Below, one piece after another: positions 38,487 through 46,984 of a stretch of 64,000 bases of DNA. The stretch spans positions 57,920-121,919 of the forward strand of contig JAJYTE010000003.1 in the NCBI GenBank assembly GCA_021793215.1, given 5' to 3'. The position numbers and the translations under genes were made by a program. This stretch comes from Bacillota bacterium (GTDB lineage: Bacteria > Bacillota > Sulfobacillia > JAJZYS01 > JAJYTV01). The stretch's first letter is position 1. Each line of letters opens with the position of its first letter. Under the pieces are notes generated by a model. It saw only the letters and a program-made list of their open reading frames with translations. It was not told where the DNA came from and ran no database searches.

Positions 38487-39191
38487 ATGCAGATCGCTGC
38501 ACTCTACGACATCCACGGGAACGTGCCGGCGATGGAGGCCGCGCTGCACGCTTGCCGCGCCGCGGGGCCCTCGGCAGTCGTGATCGGTGGCGACATCGCG
38601 GCTGGCCCAATGCCGTCCGACACGCTCGACATCCTGATGGCCCTCGGCGCGTGGGCGGTGCCGATCCAGGGGCCGACCGACCGGGCGATCGTCGAGGCGT
38701 ACGACCTCCGGTCGGCCGGGAAGACGAAGGAACTGGCGGCGTGCGACCCGGTCGTCGCCTGGGCAGCGAAGGAGATCACCGGCCGACACCGCGACTTCCT
38801 GGCGAACCTGCCCGCCTTCGTCGTGCTGCCTGCCGACGGTCTTGGCGACGTGCGGTTCTGCCGCGCGGACGTGGACCCGAAAGCGGGGATCCAGGAGCAG
38901 GTCGATGCGCCGGGCCTCGCCGAGCGGTTTGACGGCGTCCGGGAGCGCGTCGTCGTGGTCGGCGGCAGTCATCGCGCGTCCTCGCGTACCGCAGGCGGCA
39001 GGCGCTTCGTCGACCCTGGCAGCGTCGGCCTCCCGTCGGAGGACCTGCCCGGCGCCTACTGGGCCCTCTTTGGCGATGAGGTGGAGCTTCAGCGCACGGA
39101 GTACAACGTCAAGGCGGCCACCCGGCGCATCGCACGATCGGGCATGCCGGGCGCACGCGCCTACGCCAGCTCCTTCGCGAGCCCTCAGTAG
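38487..39191 (+). CDS. Metallophosphoesterase-family protein with degenerate metal-binding motifs
   Basis: 'MQIAALYDIHGNVPAMEAAL', 'VIGGDIAAGP'; later motifs diverged. Confidence 0.85.
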   Translation: MQIAALYDIHGNVPAMEAALHACRAAGPSAVVIGGDIAAGPMPSDTLDILMALGAWAVPIQGPTDRAIVEAYDLRSAGKTKELAACDPVVAWAAKEITGRHRDFLANLPAFVVLPADGLGDVRFCRADVDPKAGIQEQVDAPGLAERFDGVRERVVVVGGSHRASSRTAGGRRFVDPGSVGLPSEDLPGAYWALFGDEVELQRTEYNVKAATRRIARSGMPGARAYASSFASPQ

Positions 39192-41092
39192 GTCACCGAG
39201 CCGGAGATCTCTCGCCATGTTCGCCCGCCGTTCGTCGTCGAGTACACATTCCGGCCGGCTAGCAGCCAGCCGTGCAGAGCGTCCGTGAAGCTCACGTCCG
39301 AGATCGCCAGTCGGTCCCCGAACGAGAACGTCTGCCAGCTTGCGCCATCGTTGGTGCTGAGCCAGAGCGTCGTTTGCGACCACATCCAGACGAGCCCGTT
39401 CGGGCCGGTCACGAGGCCCACGGGCGTCGGCTGGCCCTTCTTCCAGTGCGGGACGCGCACTGGCCACCAGCCGGTGCCTGCGGCGAACCACAGGTACGGG
39501 GTCCCGGGCGTCAGGGAGATCTCCTGCAGCTTGCCGTCCCAGCCGCGCTGCCAGATGGCGCGTTGGGCCGCGGTGCCCACCGCGATCGTCCTGCCGCCGG
39601 TATCGACCCCGACGGCGGACGGCGAGAACGGCGTTGGCACAGCGATCCAGCTGCTGCCGCCATCGGCGGTGGAGAACAGGCTGCGCCCCCTTCCGGGCTT
39701 GTACGCCACGAGGTAGCCGACATCGGCGTTGCGCATGCCGAGCGCGGCCGGGTAGTAGCCTGACGGCGGAAGGGCGGCGGCCCAGGTCGCGCCGCCGTCC
39801 TCCGTCCGGTAGAGGGCGTCTTGACCCAGCACGACGTAGCTACCTGGGGCGACGACCGCGAGCCCGGAGATCTGAACGGGCGCACGGGCGGCCATGGTCC
39901 AGTGCACGCCGGCATCGCTCGTCGACAGGATGAGCGTTCCGTCGTAGACCCAGCCCGCCCCGATGCCCGTGCTCGAGCTGCCGAAGCTGAGCGCCGCGGA
40001 GGGGCTGAGGGGTGGATAGACGACGGTCCAGGTCCGGCCGCCATCAGAGGTCGTGGAGAGCGGCGGCCCCTCGCCGTAGAGCAGCCAGCCGTGGCTTGGG
40101 TCGGTGAACCCGACAGAGAAGGCGTCATCCGCTCCTGGCGCGAAGGGCGGCTGCCATACCGCGTGCCAGCTGCTGCCCGCGTCGGTTGTCTCGAAGACGC
40201 CGCCGCGGTCGAGCCCGATCCAGCCCTGCTGGCCGCTGCGGAAGTACATGCTGCGCACAAGGCCCGAAAGAGGCAAGGAGTTGCTGCCTGCGATCGAGGA
40301 TGGCGACGGGCCCTGGGGCAGGGAAACGGCGGTCACGAGCGACCAGTGCGCGCCTCCGTCGAGCGTGCGGTACAGCGATTTCGCCTGCATGTCCGTTCCA
40401 GTCGGGCCGCCGCAGAGTAGCCATCCGTCTGCGGCCGATTGGAAGGAGAGCGCCATGGACCCCGTGTCGCAGGGCAGCGCGTAGTCCGTCCAGACCTGCC
40501 CGCCATCGCCAGTGACCAGGAGGTCGCCGCGCTGTGCGCCTGACGTCGAGACGACCGTCCCTCCGACGTACCCGATCGACGAGGTGACGAAGCTGAGCGC
40601 CGCTCCGTTGAAACCCTGACCGCTGTAGGCGATGCTCCAGGTAACTCCGCCGTCATGGGTGACAGCGAGCTCTGTGGCGGAACAGCTCTGGTTCGCGCAC
40701 GACGAGAGCATCACGTAGACAGTCGCCATGTTGGCAGCGCTCAGCGCGGTTGCGGGCGCCGGCGTGACGTAGACCGTCGTCCAGTTCCGGCCTCCGTCCG
40801 ACGTGCGGGCGACGGCCGTACCGTGCAGCAGCTGCTCGATCGCCCAGCCGCTGCTCGGGCTGACCATCTGCACATCGGTCAGCAGGGGGTGCTCGACGAG
40901 CGCGGCCCGCACCACGTCCGGCGCGAGGGTAGGCGACGCGGCGACTGTGGCTGGCTGGGGCGGCGCCTTCGTCGCCACCTTCACCGCGGCGGGTGGCTGG
41001 GTCCGGCGGAGGCTCGCGTGGTTCGTGTAGCCGGCGAGTGCGATGGCCGCAAGCGCCAGCACCGCCGTCAGCCGCCTCGCCGAATGCTTCAC
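39185..41092 (-). CDS. Secreted/anchored BNR (YCF48-like) repeat protein
   Basis: N-terminal signal/TM; many 'DGG.TW' motifs, e.g. 'RTSDGGRNWTTV', 'VTHDGGVTWSI', 'RTLDGGAHWSLV', 'TTSDGGRTWTVV', 'STNDGASWQT'. Confidence 0.9.
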   Translation of the reverse strand: MKHSARRLTAVLALAAIALAGYTNHASLRRTQPPAAVKVATKAPPQPATVAASPTLAPDVVRAALVEHPLLTDVQMVSPSSGWAIEQLLHGTAVARTSDGGRNWTTVYVTPAPATALSAANMATVYVMLSSCANQSCSATELAVTHDGGVTWSIAYSGQGFNGAALSFVTSSIGYVGGTVVSTSGAQRGDLLVTGDGGQVWTDYALPCDTGSMALSFQSAADGWLLCGGPTGTDMQAKSLYRTLDGGAHWSLVTAVSLPQGPSPSSIAGSNSLPLSGLVRSMYFRSGQQGWIGLDRGGVFETTDAGSSWHAVWQPPFAPGADDAFSVGFTDPSHGWLLYGEGPPLSTTSDGGRTWTVVYPPLSPSAALSFGSSSTGIGAGWVYDGTLILSTSDAGVHWTMAARAPVQISGLAVVAPGSYVVLGQDALYRTEDGGATWAAALPPSGYYPAALGMRNADVGYLVAYKPGRGRSLFSTADGGSSWIAVPTPFSPSAVGVDTGGRTIAVGTAAQRAIWQRGWDGKLQEISLTPGTPYLWFAAGTGWWPVRVPHWKKGQPTPVGLVTGPNGLVWMWSQTTLWLSTNDGASWQTFSFGDRLAISDVSFTDALHGWLLAGRNVYSTTNGGRTWREISGSVTY

Positions 41093-41141
41093 GCCGCTCC
41101 CCCCGATGTCCGAAGTCTACCCGAGACGCGGGCGCCCTGCG

Positions 41142-42332
41142 TTAGGCGGGCCGTAGCCACGCAGTGATCAGCAGTCCAATCAGGACGAACGCTCCTGCGA
41201 GCCCGGCCGCCGCAGCAAACCCGCCGAGGTGGCCGATCAGGTAGCCGCTCACGGCGGGTGCCACGACCGAGGCCAGCATGCCGACGAAGTTCAGCACACC
41301 GAACGCCTGCCCGTAACCAGCCTCCGGCAGGCTCGCCGTCACCTCGCTGAGGATCAGGGGATCCATCACCAGCTTGCCCGTTAGGCCGTAGACGGTGAGC
41401 AGAGCCAGGACGAGGACAGGGCTGTGGACCGCACCGAGCGACACGAGCGAGAGGCCGGCGGCGAGCAGGAGGTAGCGCATGCGGCGTAGGCGAGACGCCC
41501 CCTGCGCGCTGCGTGCGCTCCAGATGATCGTGGCGGGCAGTCCGACCATCGTCGGCAGGGCCGCTGCGAGCCCGAGTTCGAGTCCATGCCAGGCGACGAC
41601 GCCGGCAAGCGCGTAGGGTAGCCAAGCGAGCAGGAAGAAGAAGGCGTAGAGCGAGCAGAAGTTGAGGGCGAGCAGCAGCGCGAAGCGCGTTCTCGAGGCC
41701 TTGGCGGGCGGAGGCGCTGTACTCCCTGCGGTCGCCGCTGCGCCGGGACGCTGCACGTCCCGCGGGGTGATGGCGTAGAGCAGCGCCCCGACGCCGATGG
41801 TGAGGACGCCGAGCACGAGCACCGGCGTTTGCCACGAAGATTGCCCGAGGCCCGCCGCCAACAGGTAGCCGAGCACGATGCCGGCAGCCATGCCGGACGT
41901 GATCACCGCGTTGGCCAGCGTGAGTACGCGCTGGGGGATCCTCCTGGCGGTGACGGCGAACTGCGTCGGGTAGTAGACGCCCTGGAAGAGCCCGGCCAGC
42001 GCCGAGAACGCCAGGATGCCGTAGTAGCCGGGCGAAAACGCCTCAAGAGCGATGAACACTCCGAAGCCGATGTACCCGATGCCGAGGAGCGTGCGCGGTG
42101 AGACGCGGTCCGCAAGGCGGCCCGCAGGGATCTGGACGGCGGTGTAGGTGATGAAGAAGGAGGCGGAGAGCAGCCCGAGTGCGGCCGGGCCGACGTGGAA
42201 GAGGCGGCCGAAGTCTCGCAGCAGCGGGCTGAGGACCGCACGGTCCGCGTAGACGAACAGCCAGCCGAGTGCACCGAGCAGGGCCCATGGTAGCCAGCGA
42301 GTGTCACGGTCGCGCGTTGGCAAGAGCGGCAC
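41142..42332 (-). CDS. MFS transporter
   Basis: 12-TM MFS pattern; 'GRLADRVSPRTLLGIGYIGFG'. Confidence 0.9.
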   Translation of the reverse strand: MPLLPTRDRDTRWLPWALLGALGWLFVYADRAVLSPLLRDFGRLFHVGPAALGLLSASFFITYTAVQIPAGRLADRVSPRTLLGIGYIGFGVFIALEAFSPGYYGILAFSALAGLFQGVYYPTQFAVTARRIPQRVLTLANAVITSGMAAGIVLGYLLAAGLGQSSWQTPVLVLGVLTIGVGALLYAITPRDVQRPGAAATAGSTAPPPAKASRTRFALLLALNFCSLYAFFFLLAWLPYALAGVVAWHGLELGLAAALPTMVGLPATIIWSARSAQGASRLRRMRYLLLAAGLSLVSLGAVHSPVLVLALLTVYGLTGKLVMDPLILSEVTASLPEAGYGQAFGVLNFVGMLASVVAPAVSGYLIGHLGGFAAAAGLAGAFVLIGLLITAWLRPA

Positions 42333-42376
42333 CTCGCACCATGTTTCCCGTTGACGGCGGCGATGTCCTCCAACGC

Positions 42377-42407
42377 GTCAGGCGCCGCCCTGTGGGCGGC
42401 GCCTGAC
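42377..42407 (-). terminator. Perfect 14-bp stem hairpin after symporter gene
   Basis: GTCAGGCGCCGCCC-tgt-GGGCGGCGCCTGAC. Confidence 0.6.
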
Positions 42408-42422
42408 TGTCAGCGGGTGACC

Positions 42423-43961
42423 TCAGCCGAGGGTGACCTCCGTGTCACCCTCCTCGTACGCGTAGTCGTGTGGAGCCGTGGCGTCCTGCCCGTTGTGCAC
42501 CTTCGCCGCGTTGAAGACGAGGGTGAGGACGACGACCACGATGATGTTGGCGATGAGCGCCCAGATGCCCGCGTAGCCAGCCACGCCGCCCAGGGAGTAG
42601 AACGAGGACTTGAACCCGACGGAAGCGGTCATCGCCGTTCCAAGGATCATGCCCACGGCCCATCCGAGCAGGAGCGCGGTGCGGTGGAACCAGCGGGTGT
42701 ACAGTCCTCCGACGATCATGATGATCGTCTGCAGGATCCAGATGCCTCCAAGCGTCTGGAGGTAGAGGGAGTACTGCACCGGGATGCCGAGCGCGAAGAC
42801 GAGTGCGAGCACGGTGACGACCACGGACACGATCTTCGCGGTGGTGCCCACCTGCTGCGGCGTGGCGCCCTTCGCGAAGTACTCCTTGTAGATGTTGCGC
42901 GAGAAAAGGCTGCCGGCAGCGATCGACATGATCGCCGCGGGCACGAGGGCCCCGACGAAGATCGCCGCGAAGGAGAAGCCGACGAACCACTGCGGGAACA
43001 TCTTCTCGAACAGCAGCGGCACGGCGAGGTTGTTGTTGCCGTTGACGTTGACGCCAGCTGTCAGGGCCATGAAGCCCAAGAGAGCGATCGCGCCGAGCAG
43101 GAGCGAGTAGAGCGGCAGGAACGCCGCGTTGCGCCGGATCACCTGGCGGGACTTGGTGGCGAACATGGCCGTGATTGCGTGGGGGTAGAAGAAGAGGGCA
43201 AGCGCGGAGCCTAAAGCAAGGGTGGCGTACGCGGTGTAGAGGCTCGGCGAGAGGTTGACGGAGTGCGGGATCGCCGCCGCCATCAACTTGGTGTTCGCGA
43301 CGTGGAAGATGTGGCCGAAGCCGCCGAGCGCGATCGGGATCGCGATCACCGCGACGATCACGGTGATGTAGATGAGCGTGTCCTTCGCGATGGCGACCAT
43401 CATCGGTGCCCTGAGGCCGGCCGTGTACGTGTAGAGGGCAACGACCGCAAACGCGATGACCAACGCGACGTCCTGCCCTGCCTGGCCCGCGCCGCCAAAC
43501 CCGAGCGTCTGCAGCACGGCCTGCATGCCGACGAGCTGCAAGGCGATGTACGGCATGGTCGCGAGGATGCCGGTGAAGGCGACGGCCAGCGCCATCCCCC
43601 GCGAGTCGAAGCGACCCTTGACGTAGTCCGACGCCGTGATGTAACCCTTCGCCTTGGCCACCGACCAGAAGCGGGGGAAGACGACGAAGATGAACGGGTA
43701 GATCACGATGGTGTAGGGCACCGCGAAGAACGCGAGTGCGCCTGCGCCGAACGCCAGCGCCGGAACGGCGATGAACGTGTAGGCGGTGTAGAGGTCTCCG
43801 CCGATTAGAAACCAGGAGAGCAGCGTGCCGAGCCTGCGCCCCGCAAGGCCCCACTCCTCGATCACCGACATGTCAGCCTTGTGCCACCTCGACGAGTAGA
43901 ACCCGATCAGGGTGACGATGACGAAGAGAATCAGGAAGACGATGACAGCCGTCGCGTTCAA
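42423..43961 (-). CDS. Sodium:solute symporter (SSS family; MctP-like)
   Basis: ~13 TM SSS protein, followed upstream by DUF3311 partner. Confidence 0.9.
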   Translation of the reverse strand: MNATAVIVFLILFVIVTLIGFYSSRWHKADMSVIEEWGLAGRRLGTLLSWFLIGGDLYTAYTFIAVPALAFGAGALAFFAVPYTIVIYPFIFVVFPRFWSVAKAKGYITASDYVKGRFDSRGMALAVAFTGILATMPYIALQLVGMQAVLQTLGFGGAGQAGQDVALVIAFAVVALYTYTAGLRAPMMVAIAKDTLIYITVIVAVIAIPIALGGFGHIFHVANTKLMAAAIPHSVNLSPSLYTAYATLALGSALALFFYPHAITAMFATKSRQVIRRNAAFLPLYSLLLGAIALLGFMALTAGVNVNGNNNLAVPLLFEKMFPQWFVGFSFAAIFVGALVPAAIMSIAAGSLFSRNIYKEYFAKGATPQQVGTTAKIVSVVVTVLALVFALGIPVQYSLYLQTLGGIWILQTIIMIVGGLYTRWFHRTALLLGWAVGMILGTAMTASVGFKSSFYSLGGVAGYAGIWALIANIIVVVVLTLVFNAAKVHNGQDATAPHDYAYEEGDTEVTLG

Positions 43962-44001
43962 AGAAGCGTCGCCTCCTTCACGTCGTGAGCTTCGTCGGCC
44001 G

Positions 44002-44211
44002 TCATACCGTCAGGTAGTGAACGAGAATCGTGAGAACGCCGGTGATCAAAACCCAAAGGAGCTGGTACCAGTAGAAGTACGGGATCCCCCCAAGCGTTGG
44101 GGTTGGGGACGCGTAGATCTGCGGGAAGAGGGTGAAGATAAATGGAATGACCAGGACGAGGTACCACCAGCGCCTACTGGCGCGACGGTTGGAATTCGGC
44201 TCACTTTGCAA
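44002..44211 (-). CDS. DUF3311-family small membrane protein
   Basis: 'RWWYLVLVIPFIFTLFPQIYASPTPTLGGIPYFYWYQLLWVLITGVLTILVHYLT'. Confidence 0.8.
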   Translation of the reverse strand: MQSEPNSNRRASRRWWYLVLVIPFIFTLFPQIYASPTPTLGGIPYFYWYQLLWVLITGVLTILVHYLTV

Positions 44212-44407
44212 GCCGCCCACTCCTTTCCTCACGCGCGTTGACGTCCATCTGGACCGCGTGATGTGATCTACTTGGCCGCGGCGCAGGAAATTCCTCCTTG
44301 ATGTTGGACGCACAACGCACGGCGAGGAACTGCCCTCGCGAGGTGCATATGCCGCGGACCGAAGCGGCAGTCTGCAAGTGTCAAGTGGGCGAGAAGGGGT
44401 TTTCGCA

Positions 44408-44737
44408 TTGGACCTGCGTGAGCAGCTGGCCTCGGAGCGGACGTTCCTCGCCTGGGTCCGCACGTGCATCTCGATCATGGCGTTCGGCTTCGTCGTGGCG
44501 CGTTTCGACTGGGTTCTGCACCGCAGCACCTCGACGACGGGCACCTGGATCGGCGCCCTGCTCACGGCCACGGGGGGACTCTTCGCGCTGCTCGCGGCGC
44601 TGCGCCATTGGCGGCACGCGCACCATCCCGTCGCGCCGCGGTCGCAGACCGGTCTCGCGGTGACAGCCGGGGGACTCGTCGCCCTGAGTGCGGTGCTGCT
44701 GACCGCATATCTGCTCGCGCACCGCCTAAACGTATAG
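44408..44737 (+). CDS. DUF202-family membrane protein
   Basis: 'LREQLASERTFLAWVRTCISIMAFGFVVARFD' is the DUF202/YidH signature. Confidence 0.85.
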   Translation: MDLREQLASERTFLAWVRTCISIMAFGFVVARFDWVLHRSTSTTGTWIGALLTATGGLFALLAALRHWRHAHHPVAPRSQTGLAVTAGGLVALSAVLLTAYLLAHRLNV

Positions 44738-44778
44738 GGAGAGTTTGCATGCAGAGGAAGACAACGGACCAATGTTGT

Positions 44779-44808
44779 GGTAAAGTAACTCGACGATACG
44801 GTAAAGTA
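44779..44808 (+). repeat. Two GGTAAAGTA direct repeats, 21 bp apart, upstream of abrB-like gene
   Basis: GGTAAAGTA at 44779-44787 and 44800-44808. Confidence 0.7.
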
Positions 44809-44821
44809 GAGGTGAACCGGA

Positions 44822-45082
44822 ATGTTAAAGTCCACGGGGATCGTCCGCAAGGTGGACGACCTTGGCCGCGTGGTGCTCCCGATCGAGTTGCGGCGCACCC
44901 TTGGCATCTCGGACAAGGACTCCTTGGAGATCTACGTCGACGGTGAGCAGGTCATCCTTAAGAAGTACGAACCCGCATGCATCTTCTGCGGCAACGCGTC
45001 CAACATGACGCACTTCCACGGCAAGAACGTCTGCGTAACGTGCGCAGCCGAACTCCACTCGATGAGCGAGCGTGCCGGCTGA
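44822..45082 (+). CDS. AbrB-family transition-state regulator with CxxC...CxxC C-terminus
   Basis: 'MLKSTGIVRKVDDLGRVVLPIELRRTLGISDKDSLEIYVDGEQVILKKYEPACIFCGNA...CVTCAAEL'. Confidence 0.92.
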   Translation: MLKSTGIVRKVDDLGRVVLPIELRRTLGISDKDSLEIYVDGEQVILKKYEPACIFCGNASNMTHFHGKNVCVTCAAELHSMSERAG

Positions 45083-45097
45083 AAGGACCAGCGCAGT

Positions 45098-45127
45098 AGA
45101 ACGCCCCGGCGCAAGCCGGGGCGTTCT
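45098..45127 (+). terminator. Rho-independent-like hairpin after abrB-like gene
   Basis: AGAACGCCCCGGC-gcaa-GCCGGGGCGTTCT. Confidence 0.75.
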
Positions 45128-45209
45128 CGCGTAGTTCGGCCGACCGGCCGGGACCCGACTATACAGACGAAGTATCATGTGAGGAGACGGGAGAGACGGG
45201 GGGACGTTC

Positions 45210-45650
45210 ATGCAAACGCTGCCGCCGCTCGCGGGGATCTCGATGAAGGGAACCCTTGGCGTCGTGCATATGCCGCGCATGTGGTCGAAGGCGCTCCTGC
45301 ACGCCAAGGGACAGCTCGCGGACGGGTACCGCCCCGGCTGATTCTTCGACCGCACGGTGATGTCCGGTCTGGGCATCGATCCCGAGAAGGCACTCGACTA
45401 CCTGATGCGGGAGCTCCCGAGCTACCAGGCGTTCGAGGAGTGGGTCCTGCGGGAGGCGGGCGGCCGCCTCGATCCCGAGGCGGTGGAGGCTGTCAACCGC
45501 ACCATCCTCACCCACGAACTCGATGCCAAGAGCATGCGCGAGTTCCAGGAGGAGCTCGGTCTGCCGCCGGATACCAACATCCGTTCCACCGCGAGGCTCG
45601 ACGAGCTCGACGACCTCGTGCAGTTCCACCGCATCCTCACGTCCGAGTAG
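45210..45650 (+). CDS. Small uncharacterised protein with in-frame TGA at codon 44 (candidate selenoprotein, or nonsense-disrupted gene)
   Basis: 'MQTLPPLAGISMKGTLGVVHMPRMWSKALLHAKGQLADGYRPG[TGA]FFDRTVMSGLGIDPEKALDYLMRELPSYQAFEEWV...' continuous on both sides; hairpin with GGTCT loop 24 nt after TGA. Confidence 0.55.
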
Positions 45651-45742
45651 CGGAGCCATCCGCGGCGCCGGCCTCCATGCAGTGGTGGAGCACGGCGCGC
45701 GCGGCGCGGCAACCTCTTTGGACGCAGGGAGGCGGCGGTCGG

Positions 45743-46187
45743 ATGGCTCCGCGGCACCTCTTCGTGAGCGACATCCACGGGCTACGCTCCCGGGCGCGAC
45801 CGCCTGCTGCTGCTCCGGGACTACGTCGGGCAGGATGGTCGATCCGCCGAGTGCCATCGCCTGGTCCGGGGCGACTGTGCGCGGAGGATGGCGCGATCGC
45901 CCTGCAGGGGAACCACGATCGCGCCCTTGACTGGCGCCAGACGACCCCGGAGGAGTGCACGACCATCCGCTCCCCCTTCTTCGAGCGCCGCCTGCGCGCC
46001 GCGCGTCGTCTTGTTCGGACACACGCCCTGCCAGCTGCTGCACGGTTCGCCCGCGGCCTGGTACGGCCCAGGGACGGTGGGCATCGATGGCGGCGCAGGC
46101 CGCGGGCAGCAGATCAACTGCCTGATCGACGACGGGCAGACCTTTCGGATGCACGCGGTACCCGTGCCACAGCCCGGGGCACTCTAG
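45743..46187 (+). pseudogene. Metallophosphoesterase remnant with several frameshifts
   Basis: 'MAPRHLFVSDIHG' / 'GYAPGRDRLLLLRDYVG' / 'GAIALQGNHDRALDW' / 'VVLFGHTPCQLLHGSPAAWYGPGTVGIDGGAG' lie in different frames. Confidence 0.8.
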
Positions 46188-46275
46188 TGCCACCGCAATA
46201 AACGTTCGGCCTGGGCACGAACGGGCTACGGGCCGCGGGCGATGGCCACCCCCGTCGGACGTACGAATGAAGAAC

Positions 46276-46310
46276 GAGAGCAGCGCGGGCAACACGGCCC
46301 GCCTGCTCTC
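46276..46310 (-). terminator. Hairpin terminator at end of rib operon
   Basis: GAGAGCAG.GCGGGC..GCCCGC.CTGCTCTC. Confidence 0.65.
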
Positions 46311-46389
46311 GTTTCAATCCGCGACGCGCGGATCGGTTCGCGTTCTTCGATCCGCCGCCTGACCGTGCGGTCACGCTTCGCCGCGGAAT

Positions 46390-46491
46390 TCAGCGCCACC
46401 AGAGGTCCCGCGCAGAGATCTCGCCCTTGGCGAACTTGGCCCCGCATTCCGCGAGCTGCGCCAGCCGCCGGCGTGCCTCGGCATCAATCAT
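46390..46491 (-). CDS. Possible 33-aa small protein downstream of ribH
   Basis: ATG ORF 'MIDAEARRRLAQLAECGAKFAKGEISARDLWWR' starting 9 nt after ribH stop. Confidence 0.35.
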   Translation of the reverse strand: MIDAEARRRLAQLAECGAKFAKGEISARDLWWR

Positions 46492-46500
46492 GCCAACATT

Positions 46501-46959
46501 TCAGATCACCGTCAGAAGACGCGCCATCTCAAGGGCGGTCCTCGCCGCCTCCTCGCCCTTGTTCTCCTTCAGTCCCACCCGCGCTAGGCCCTGCTCCACC
46601 GTGTCGACGGTGAGCACACCGAAGCCGACGCCGACCTTCGCGCCGAGCGCCACATGCTGCATGCCCTGGGCAGCGGCCTGGGCGACGACCTCGAAATGGT
46701 ACGTCTCGCCACGAAGCACAACGCCCAGCGCGACGATCGCGTTCAACTGGCCCGTTTCCGCCAGCCGCTTGGCAGCCGCGGGCAGTTCGAACGCCCCAGG
46801 CACGCGAACGAGGACGATGTCCTCCTCCTTCACCCCGGCGTCGATCAGGACGTCGTGGGCACCGTCGATCATCTGCCGCACGAGCATCTCGTTGTAGCGG
46901 GCGGCGACGATTGCTACGCGAAAGCCTGTCCCCTGCGGTTTGCCGCGCAGTTCTCGCAA
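46501..46959 (-). CDS. ribH: 6,7-dimethyl-8-ribityllumazine synthase
   Basis: 'VAIVAARYNEMLVRQMIDGA', 'VPGAFELPAAAKRLA', 'ALGVVLRGETYHFEVVAQ'. Confidence 0.96.
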   Translation of the reverse strand: MRELRGKPQGTGFRVAIVAARYNEMLVRQMIDGAHDVLIDAGVKEEDIVLVRVPGAFELPAAAKRLAETGQLNAIVALGVVLRGETYHFEVVAQAAAQGMQHVALGAKVGVGFGVLTVDTVEQGLARVGLKENKGEEAARTALEMARLLTVI

Positions 46960-46984
46960 AGCCCTCTCTCCCTTGCCCGTCGTT

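Noticed and set aside
38358-39491. N-terminal extension of the pentapeptide-repeat ORF (37752-39491)
   Set aside because: Reads antisense through the metallophosphoesterase; the pentapeptide protein starts near GTG 38357
45339-45341. Treating 45357-45650 as a complete ordinary gene
   Set aside because: Homology-like coding character continues upstream in the same frame to ATG 45210 with only the TGA in between
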